From a virus, in the IMG/VR virus record IMGVR_UViG_3300035661_000105, positions 1 to 46,133 of that record: a stretch of 46,133 bases of DNA; one strand, given 5' to 3'. Every line of letters starts with the position of its first letter. Position 1 is the first letter of the stretch. The position numbers were made by a program, and so were the translations under genes. Shown one piece after another: positions 37,901 to 44,629 of the stretch. Below the pieces are notes generated by a model. It had not been told where the DNA came from. It searched no databases and saw nothing but the letters and a program-made list of their open reading frames with translations.

Positions 37901-40892
37901 GTTCCAGTTGCGGAGCGTTACGAGTGTACAGCTCTGTGAATGCTTGCTGCGCCTTCGGGCCGCCCTCCCTTGCCGTCTTGAGCAGGTCCGCTTCCAGCAT
38001 CGCCTTCATGCCGCCCTTGCCCCCCGCTACCCCTAGCCCGATGCCTGCCAGGGTCAGCATGGATTTGTTATCGGGGCTGAGAAGATACGCACCCAGGCCA
38101 ATCCCTCCTGCGATAGCCGCGAGAAGTTTCGGGTCTGCGGAACCGAGCATCTTGATCCGCATGTCCGCTCCCTTGCCGATCACCACAGAGTCTACCGGCA
38201 CCTGCCACCATGTATGCCCCTGTGCATCAGCGAACTCGACGCCGCCGAGGGACTTGTAGTAACGAGTGATCTCGCCGGCGTAACGGTTGTAGATGGACTG
38301 GTGGCCAGGGTCTTTGAAGGGCTGCGGAGCTTTCCGGTCTGCCTCAAGTTTGTCAAACTCCGCTAAGGCTTCTACATTATCCATGCGTATAGCTATTTCC
38401 CGCATCTGTTGCAGTTCTGCGTCGCCAAAAATTTTACGCAACTCTTCCCGTGGCCACCCCTCCACCTTCGCAACCGTGTCAGCACTCGCGAAGCGCACAT
38501 ACCCTTCGCCCTTCTCCGCGGACTTATTCAGCTGCTCACGGATCAATCTCCGGGGCCAGTTCTTTAGGATCGGGCTGAGCTGTCCCGCTGCTGCGCCCGC
38601 GTCCATTGCGGCACGATTCTCCGCTCGTTTCATCTGCAGGGCTTCTTCAAAGGCACTGATGCCGTCTCGCGCAGCTCGGAGAATCTGAGGATCAGTCTCC
38701 AGCGCCTTCACCGCATCCAGCACGCCGCCCTCCGTTGCTAGGTTACCGTAGGAGTTGAGGCGGTCCTTCGCAGCGTTCGGTAGGCGCTCAAGGATAGCTT
38801 CTTCGATCTTAAAGATAGCGTCAGGGTTGGCCTTGAGCAACTCAGCCTTGTGCTTAATAACATTATCCAGCTCGCCCCCGAAACGGCCCTTGCCCTCTAG
38901 CCAAGTATCCAGTGGCTTACCGAGAATCTTTAACTGTTCGGCGATCGCTGCCTGCCCGTGCACCAGTGACACGAACTGTTCTGGAGACAGCTCTTTCACA
39001 TGCTGCGCAAGGTCAGATTGCACCTCCACCACGTGAGTGACGCCGTCCTCTTTAAAGGAACGAGTCCATCCGAAGAGGCGAGAGTCCCCAAAGTGATTCG
39101 CGTCAGACATTTCCATATGCTCGGGAAGTCTGAACAGGGTGGAGGTAACATCCTGCATAGCGCTGGCATCACGCCCCCCGACTATATTACCGCCCTCCCG
39201 CCGCGCCGGGACCTCTCGACCGATCTTCTCCAGCCCGTAGCTTGCATACTTACCAGACTCTTCCGTGGTCATCCGCCAGCCACTTGTCTCCGCTACCCAA
39301 CCGGAGACAAGATCGTGCGCGGAGATTCTATCTCCATCCACTGTAGCCAGCACGCGTTCAAAGACCTTCTTCGCTTCACCTGAGGTCTTCCCGAAGCGGT
39401 CCGTGATCTCCTGCTTGGCGAAGTCAATCTTGTTACCTGACAGATGCTCGAACACAGGGTCGGTATAGGGGCGAGATTCCTTCAGCAGGACTTCCAACGC
39501 CCTGCCCTTACCTGTTAGCGTCGTCGCACCTATCAGGCCAAGCGTCCCGAGCTTCTCCATGTCCTCCGGATTCAACGCCGCCCAGATCGCCGCCGAGGTA
39601 AGGCCCAGTGCCGCCAGCAGCCTCGGGTCAACGTTGCCATCCTGAAATCCGCTGCCGATAGGCTTCCCGTCCAGGCCGACAATCCTCCCGCCGGCCTTCA
39701 TTGTGTTCTGTACAGCAACCTTCTCCACCGCGTCAATGTCGAAGTCCTGCCCTCTACGCATCTTGTCCAGTGCGGAGTCAAGCGGCGAACCCGCCTTCAG
39801 TTCCTCCAACGTCTGCCCATCTTGAAGGCGGGTCTTCGGTACCGTAGGTTCCGCAGGTTCTGGTAGCCCGACTTGCGGTTCCACTCTCGGCACCGTGACC
39901 TTCCCGTTCAGCTCCCCCGTCGGCACCCAGGTGTCAGTTCCATTTACCTTCGCGGGAGTATACATCTTACCGTCGGGGCCCTTGACCGGCTCCCCCGTAA
40001 CTTCAATTGGATACTCTACCCCGCCGCTCAGCCACGTAGCAGGGCCATTAGGGACAATGGTAGCCTCCATGCGAGCAGCCTTGTCTACAGGAGTCTCCTC
40101 CTTCACAGCTGCCTTCGCGTCCTTGATCCGTTGCTTGGACGCCGCGATAGCTTCTTCCGGCGTAAGACCTCCGGCCTCCAGGGGAGCCACCGGCTGCCTG
40201 TAAGGCTCACGTGCCTCTGTCGCGGGCTGATTTGGGCCGGCGTCGTCCCAGACAACTCCACCCTTGTCCGGAATATCAGTCGCCTTCGCCCTATCCGCTT
40301 CCAGTCCAGCCTTCGTAGTGATCGCACCTTCTGGCAGCTTCGCCTTCGGGGTAGTCAGTCCCTTCACCCCTGCGTCAACTGCGTGTGCGCCGCCCTTCAG
40401 CATGACCATGTTAAATAGAAGTTTCGCGTCGGCTTCACTTACTAATCCACTCGAAGCCTTCTCTGCAATGTTTGCAGCATCTTGAATCATGCCAGACAAT
40501 TTTGACTGGTCCATGGGATCGCCGCCCCCGAGTATTTTACTAGCCGTCTGCAGCGGAGTCTTCATCCATTCCGGAATAAGTTCCTCCCCGGCTTCCCCTG
40601 CCAGCTCTACCGTGCGGCGATTTTCCCCTGCTGCAGTTGCAGCGAGACGCCCGCCAAGGTTAGCTCCGAGGGCCAACGCCTGCCCAGGTATCCCCGCGAA
40701 CATATCGCCCAGCATAAGCGTTCCCTTGCCGAGCGTCTTGGCGTAGGTCTTTTGTTCCTCGGAGTCAGTTACGAAGTCCTTCACCTGTTGTAGGGTCGCG
40801 CGCGGTTTCGCCGGCGGCTCCTCCCCCTCCCATACTACCGTAGGATCACTCGCCGCCGTGTCTTCCCATTGTATCTCAGCTGCCATGATCAT
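34953..40892 (-). CDS. Giant internal virion (ejection) protein with embedded ECF sigma factor
   Basis: A 1979-residue protein, ATGA-coupled to the previous gene. Order: Pro/Ala-rich N-terminus; hydrophobic hairpin 1 (about 421-466); an alpha/beta part with VVEVQSDLAQHV near 619 and HTWWQVPVDS near 892; hairpin 2 (918-962). Next comes an ECF sigma unit: sigma2 at about 982-1050 (PDIVQRSFEKVFARI, LSTYLYRTAQNEAKNAIRN) and sigma4 at about 1085-1147 (EPSFREAFLMREADG, YEEIADRTGVPIGTVRSRIS). Hairpins 3-5 lie near 1157-1202, 1487-1531 and 1722-1764, and the C-terminus is basic. Size and place suggest ejection with the DNA, comparable to P22 gp16/20 or N4 vRNAP. The sigma domain is seen directly; injection and use are inferred. 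Confidence 0.88.
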   Translation of the reverse strand: MIMAAEIQWEDTAASDPTVVWEGEEPPAKPRATLQQVKDFVTDSEEQKTYAKTLGKGTLMLGDMFAGIPGQALALGANLGGRLAATAAGENRRTVELAGEAGEELIPEWMKTPLQTASKILGGGDPMDQSKLSGMIQDAANIAEKASSGLVSEADAKLLFNMVMLKGGAHAVDAGVKGLTTPKAKLPEGAITTKAGLEADRAKATDIPDKGGVVWDDAGPNQPATEAREPYRQPVAPLEAGGLTPEEAIAASKQRIKDAKAAVKEETPVDKAARMEATIVPNGPATWLSGGVEYPIEVTGEPVKGPDGKMYTPAKVNGTDTWVPTGELNGKVTVPRVEPQVGLPEPAEPTVPKTRLQDGQTLEELKAGSPLDSALDKMRRGQDFDIDAVEKVAVQNTMKAGGRIVGLDGKPIGSGFQDGNVDPRLLAALGLTSAAIWAALNPEDMEKLGTLGLIGATTLTGKGRALEVLLKESRPYTDPVFEHLSGNKIDFAKQEITDRFGKTSGEAKKVFERVLATVDGDRISAHDLVSGWVAETSGWRMTTEESGKYASYGLEKIGREVPARREGGNIVGGRDASAMQDVTSTLFRLPEHMEMSDANHFGDSRLFGWTRSFKEDGVTHVVEVQSDLAQHVKELSPEQFVSLVHGQAAIAEQLKILGKPLDTWLEGKGRFGGELDNVIKHKAELLKANPDAIFKIEEAILERLPNAAKDRLNSYGNLATEGGVLDAVKALETDPQILRAARDGISAFEEALQMKRAENRAAMDAGAAAGQLSPILKNWPRRLIREQLNKSAEKGEGYVRFASADTVAKVEGWPREELRKIFGDAELQQMREIAIRMDNVEALAEFDKLEADRKAPQPFKDPGHQSIYNRYAGEITRYYKSLGGVEFADAQGHTWWQVPVDSVVIGKGADMRIKMLGSADPKLLAAIAGGIGLGAYLLSPDNKSMLTLAGIGLGVAGGKGGMKAMLEADLLKTAREGGPKAQQAFTELYTRNAPQLERSLHSFERTGISIPDIVQRSFEKVFARINNFEENSKLSTYLYRTAQNEAKNAIRNMKVRPETSEMTPEMEETLGHDVTPASIAQNKLLGERMTTALEKVEPSFREAFLMREADGLSYEEIADRTGVPIGTVRSRISRAKDQLQRYLHDYADATGQRGAATPEQMVKLAGVVSATALGAYLDSKHPVEGALLGFMGGVLVAGAKPKAIGEFINRMQNEAAFLDVGKQILASTYNKWASERAAYSFAERMYEEHPVLARREAIYKYLEGEEPQVLTAAELKTAEGVKAFFEERGAAAKKAGVIREVIDNYATRIYGKEALGWLRERSVGDFSTSSPFGKSRAFPTRALAEANGYKVISMDIAKVMEEYNRSVTDAIENRNLVKALREHPTGFEEGQTVIMKEGKAPRDYMFIDHPQLRGFRVHPDTVGDLRMLFDSFNPGAILRMLDVINTTQKRATVSMSLFHAAAITHAAIGAMPLRKGIPMAAQNLAQTLGPRGLAIVGGGIAGSQMSDDHSMLGMVAGMAAGGAIGKYIPHQILGENTMLKQLRSGEAGDMIDTAAKYGFRPGFERAEPTIADLQGNYYQAIGGVSAYLDKVVPGLGNNTVGKYQDLMHATDSFMFGRLMPATKIMIMMDKVRELSRNNARDVEAGRAALKSEKEVYTSAISFADDMVGGQNYVRLVQELQSRWSRSVASAALGPTGQFLGRMSLFAMDWTLSTSRGMIKAFSNQGKVAATGAIVGSQLAPDDYGGMGAVIGGLAGLVGAKVGGIKGGEGSGVRGLWHPTELADLHRQYLMRSAFVYTAAIDWLNVQNTGHHFWENNNSSGEWDPTRLQNADGTTTQVSKHFWEPMHWLLAPRQQLMNKSSFLVKESVSQMEGVEYWSTHKAPKMGNKPLKEGMTVQEMQDAKRENPTLGDRVAHAGRAFTPISFQDSGESQGIGGMLGSPTYGRSYTQAAEARAAGKRLHESPEYKALAAAKKAKKGNQ

Positions 40893-41944
40893 TCATCCTC
40901 GTCAGGGGCGGGAGTCACTTGCCGCTTAGGAGGAGCAGCACCTTCGATCTTCCGCAGAGTCACCGTGCCGTCCTTCGCCTTCGCGACGACCAAGACACGT
41001 TGGCCATTATAGTTATAAGTCTTTCCTACAAACCGCAGAGCAGGTTCAACAGGGAAGCCTGGAAACTCCTTCCGGTCCTTCGCGGCGAGGGTCGCCTCCT
41101 GTGCCACGGTCAACTGTCCCGTAGCCTTCTTCGTACCCGGTGCGTCCGGTCCGCCGTACTTCTTTTCATTATCTGTTTGCGCCTTGAGCAGAGCTTCCCG
41201 TGCCTTGGCTACACCGACCGCAGCAAAGTCCTTCGCCGCACCTGCAGCCTGCCGACGCTCCCTCGCCTCGTCCAGACTGGCCGAAGCTTCCAGTTCCAAT
41301 TTATCCTTCACGGACATGCTCTGTGACAAGGCCGCCTTCAGCAAAGGTACGGCTTGCGCGTAGTCCTCCGGCAAGCGGGACAGATCCGACTTCTCGCCAG
41401 CAGGCATATTCGCAATCGCCTGCCCTCGAATCATCGCGTAGTTAGCTGCCCCACCTTCCAACGCCGCTTGCGCAAAGGCCCCCCGCTGCGCGTTCCGTTC
41501 TGCCTGCGCCTTGAGTTCCTGCACCTTCGCTTGCGCGTCAGAGCTAGCCGCAGCCGCCTCATGCTGCTTGATCGTCGCGGCCTTCTCCCAGAGCGGGGCC
41601 AGCTGCACCGGGTCCATGCCGGAGTCCGCTCCGAACTGCGCCATCTTCAGCAGTGAATCCGCAGCGGACAGTTGAGCACTTGGTGCCTTATCCGTCGTGA
41701 GTATCCCGCCTTGCTCCGCGACCTTCTGCGCCGCTGCATAATCAATCCCAAGCTGCTGCATCCGCTGCGCCTGTTGCAAGGCCATGTCCTGCGTTTCAAC
41801 CTGGCCCTCCAGCGCTCTCTGCTGAACAGGCTGCATGGCGATCTCCCCCATCGCCTTCGCGTCGGATAAGAAGCCCTGCCGCTCCTGACGCATGTCAGCT
41901 TCAGCGGCCCCTTGCCCTATAGGTGCGCCATACATACCGCTCAT
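40889..41944 (-). CDS. Internal virion protein, helical
   Basis: A 351-residue Ala- and Gln-rich protein, ATGA-coupled on both sides. Nearly all predicted helix (LEGQVETQDMALQQAQRMQQ and similar), with a basic/proline C-terminal tail (APPKRQVTPAPDEDE). This composition is typical of podovirus ejection proteins such as P22 gp20-like or T7 gp15-like parts, which form the ejection channel with the giant protein encoded next. Confidence 0.75.
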   Translation of the reverse strand: MSGMYGAPIGQGAAEADMRQERQGFLSDAKAMGEIAMQPVQQRALEGQVETQDMALQQAQRMQQLGIDYAAAQKVAEQGGILTTDKAPSAQLSAADSLLKMAQFGADSGMDPVQLAPLWEKAATIKQHEAAAASSDAQAKVQELKAQAERNAQRGAFAQAALEGGAANYAMIRGQAIANMPAGEKSDLSRLPEDYAQAVPLLKAALSQSMSVKDKLELEASASLDEARERRQAAGAAKDFAAVGVAKAREALLKAQTDNEKKYGGPDAPGTKKATGQLTVAQEATLAAKDRKEFPGFPVEPALRFVGKTYNYNGQRVLVVAKAKDGTVTLRKIEGAAPPKRQVTPAPDEDE

Positions 41945-42921
41945 TGCATGTACCCCATCTTCTGTAGGAACATCATCACGTTAGCAGGAAGTTGGTTCTG
42001 ATTCGCTCCCATGCGAGTGACCCCGTAGCCGAGGGAGGCAAGGCCCGCGCTCTCCAGGTTGTTTGCGTACTCCTGCCCTTGGATTCCGATCTGTGCCCCG
42101 GCAGCTCCCGTACCACTTGCGCCGGCGAGTCCCGCCATCTGCTGCAGATGTTGGTCATACCAACCGGTGGAAGCGTTCGCGCCTGCAACGGACATGGCGC
42201 CGGAGTCGGCTCCATAGACTGCATTGGCCCTCTGAGCACCTTGGATACGGAGCGCGTAGGCAGGGTCCCGTGCAGCGGCCTGACTCGGGTCTTTCAGAAA
42301 CGCTTGCAGTTGTTGATCCGACAAGGCACGGCCGCCGGAGGCGCCCCAGCTATCAGCCCTCGCCGCATTGGCCGCTGCGAGCTTCCGCATCTGGTCTGCC
42401 TGGTCCATGCCCTTGAGGCCGGAGTAGATTGACATACCATTCTGTGCTAACGACAAGGCAGACTTAGCGCTGCCCCAATCGAATCCGGCTCCGGCTTCTT
42501 GCCCAATCGTCTGCCCCAGGCCGGATGCGAACTGCCCGGAAGTAGCACCGCCCGCGTCAGCCGCTGTATCAAACAGGCCTGTAAGGAAACCGTCATTGCC
42601 GCCAGTAACCCCATTCGCACCCATCGTGAACAGGTTGGAGTTCTGCTCCGCCAATGCATCACTAACCCCAAGGCCGGAATCAACTGCAGTTTTAAAGCCT
42701 GCCATATCAACCATGCCGCCGGTGCCTGCATCAACCAGACCTCCCATAGCTGCATCGCCTAGAAAGCCTCCAGCTGCCCAATCAGTAGCTGCCGTAGCTG
42801 CCGCATCTGTAAAGGCCGCTCCGCCCATACCTCCCAGTAGCGCACCCCCTGCAGTATCCGCCGCAGCACCCGCCGCAGCCGAGTCAAGAACCGCCGCCCC
42901 AAAAGCTTCTTCAATGCCCAT
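41941..42921 (-). CDS. Internal virion/DNA-transfer protein, Gly/Ala-rich
   Basis: A 326-residue protein; the ATG at 42921 overlaps the radical SAM stop (TAATG), and the longer upstream frame is rejected. The first 150 residues are exceptionally Gly/Ala-rich (AAVLDSAAAGAAADTAGG), suggesting membrane-inserting helices. The second half is helical with DQADQMRKLAAANAARAD and SDQQLQAFLKDPSQAAA motifs seen in P22 gp7-like DNA-transfer proteins. Located downstream of the radical SAM gene, so it is a candidate substrate. Confidence 0.75.
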   Translation of the reverse strand: MGIEEAFGAAVLDSAAAGAAADTAGGALLGGMGGAAFTDAAATAATDWAAGGFLGDAAMGGLVDAGTGGMVDMAGFKTAVDSGLGVSDALAEQNSNLFTMGANGVTGGNDGFLTGLFDTAADAGGATSGQFASGLGQTIGQEAGAGFDWGSAKSALSLAQNGMSIYSGLKGMDQADQMRKLAAANAARADSWGASGGRALSDQQLQAFLKDPSQAAARDPAYALRIQGAQRANAVYGADSGAMSVAGANASTGWYDQHLQQMAGLAGASGTGAAGAQIGIQGQEYANNLESAGLASLGYGVTRMGANQNQLPANVMMFLQKMGYMQ

Positions 42922-44201
42922 TATAAGTCCCTCCGGAAGATTAGTGTTCCATCGGCCTGCCCGATCTCGACCAGCCCGTGACGCTCTTGCCACTTCCTCA
43001 GTTTCATATCACCCCCCGGAATACAGGAGAACACTTCCGCGTATCCTTGGCGCCTCAGTTCCTCCAAGAACGCCGGCCAGATTTCTTTGCACTGCAACCG
43101 TTCATTCAACGTCCAGCGATCAATGAGGGAGTGCAGCCAGATCTTTCCTGGAATACTTTCCCGTTCAACCGCCCAGACCTTTCCAAAGTCCCGCTCCACC
43201 TGATGTACGATGCGATCCAGAGACTTTGGTAACAGGACCTTCGCCTCTTCTGCAATCTGCTCCGGCGTCATGGCTTGCACGACCTGGTGCAGGGGGCTGT
43301 GCATAGGTCCTAGTACCGTACCGAATACCGGACCAGTTTTACTATACGCCGTTACACTGTCATTATCAGGCCAGCAGACAATGTGTAGGTTCCTGCCACA
43401 GTAGATTAGCTCAAGATAGTAAAGGTTGCTCCCCCCGTCCGCCATCTTCTGCGCGCCGTAGGCCAACGCAGCCTTCCCCATGTCTGACATGAAGAGTCCA
43501 GACGCCCGTGTACAAGCTCCCATAGCAGCACCTGCACGAATCACGAACTGATCCGGCTGCATACCCTTGCTCACCAGAAACCGAATCACATCCATGCAGT
43601 GTAGCATCTCTGCAATCGTTGACACGGTGAAGGATAACTGGCACACCCGCAGCCCGCTATCCTTAATCGCCTTCAGCACAGTGACCTTGTGTTCCCAAGG
43701 CTTCACTGCCTTGGTAAAGTGCATGGAGTAGTTAACGTACTTCAGTCCCGCCGCAACAAGGGATTCTGCATAGCCCTCCTCCTCAAACCGCTTCCCGTTC
43801 GTAGTCATCCCTACACGCTTCCCATGTAGGGTGAGGAAGCGAACGATCTTAAACAGGTCATCTCGCATGGTAGGCTCAGCACCCATCAAACAGATATCGT
43901 CAAACCCGCTCTTCATACATTCGACAATGACAGACTCCGCGCTGCGATCAATCGAGTCATTGTCGACTTTGTAGTAGCAGTACTTACACACCATGTTACA
44001 GCGGGCAGTCACGTCTACAATATACGTGGAGCTGAAACGCTCGATCCAAGGGTTTATATGCTGGTCCGTAATGCTCGCGATGAAGCTGGCGTCAGGGTCA
44101 ACCACCTTCCCGTTCACGTAGGCGACGTTGTCCAACACCTCCACAACCCTGTCACGGATCCTGGTAGGAACCTTTGGCTGAAACTTCACTACCGCATTCA
44201 T
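42921..44201 (-). CDS. Radical SAM enzyme in virion operon, C-terminal extension
   Basis: A 426-residue protein with the iron-sulphur motif CNMVCKYC (Cys68, 72, 75), a YIVDVTARC lead-in, the SAM-binding GAEPT at 107-111 and the TTNG strand near 134. These define a radical SAM core of the SPASM/AdoMet type to about residue 240. Residues about 345-426 (IWLHSLIDRW to FRRDL) look like a separate acyltransferase-like (GNAT-type) module, although no clear acetyl-CoA motif is visible. TAATG-coupled on both sides among tail and ejection genes. Substrate unknown; a neighbouring virion protein or a nucleotide are the main options. Confidence 0.85.
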   Translation of the reverse strand: MNAVVKFQPKVPTRIRDRVVEVLDNVAYVNGKVVDPDASFIASITDQHINPWIERFSSTYIVDVTARCNMVCKYCYYKVDNDSIDRSAESVIVECMKSGFDDICLMGAEPTMRDDLFKIVRFLTLHGKRVGMTTNGKRFEEEGYAESLVAAGLKYVNYSMHFTKAVKPWEHKVTVLKAIKDSGLRVCQLSFTVSTIAEMLHCMDVIRFLVSKGMQPDQFVIRAGAAMGACTRASGLFMSDMGKAALAYGAQKMADGGSNLYYLELIYCGRNLHIVCWPDNDSVTAYSKTGPVFGTVLGPMHSPLHQVVQAMTPEQIAEEAKVLLPKSLDRIVHQVERDFGKVWAVERESIPGKIWLHSLIDRWTLNERLQCKEIWPAFLEELRRQGYAEVFSCIPGGDMKLRKWQERHGLVEIGQADGTLIFRRDL

Positions 44202-44629
44202 TAGACTATACTCACAATCAAACCATCTTTGATAGTTACGGTCTTGCCGGACAAGCTGGCCGTCGTGAGCGTCCCCGTGTAACCTGCACTGCCATCGCTC
44301 GACTTGAAGCCGCCAGCGGTTGATGCTTGGATCGTCGTGCCCTTGATTGTGTTCGGAGCCGTATCCCCCATTGCCTTTGGGCTCGCCCAGGTGCTACCGA
44401 CGAATGAATTGTACTCTGTATCTGTCAGGTGGTAGAACTTGCTCGTTGCACCGCCTTGCAAACCATTAAGCCCGTTATGCTGAATCGTCGTACCACCACT
44501 ACCGATAGAGTTCAGAATGGCAGTCAAGTCAGTGAACCACTTTAACCAGACAGGATTGAATCTCCCCTCCTTCGTCTCAGGGTTCACAAGGACTACCTCA
44601 GCCCAAGTCGGTGCAGGTTGAAAGGCCAT
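44201..44629 (-). CDS. Tail-region structural protein
   Basis: A 142-residue protein starting MAFQPAPTWAEVVLVNPETK. An N-terminal helical segment reads PVWLKWFTDLTAILNSIG and a C-terminal beta-rich region carries VTIKDGLIVSIV, as in short tail-fibre or tail-needle-associated proteins of podoviruses. Between the gp10-like and radical SAM genes, TAATG-coupled to both. Confidence 0.65.
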   Translation of the reverse strand: MAFQPAPTWAEVVLVNPETKEGRFNPVWLKWFTDLTAILNSIGSGGTTIQHNGLNGLQGGATSKFYHLTDTEYNSFVGSTWASPKAMGDTAPNTIKGTTIQASTAGGFKSSDGSAGYTGTLTTASLSGKTVTIKDGLIVSIV

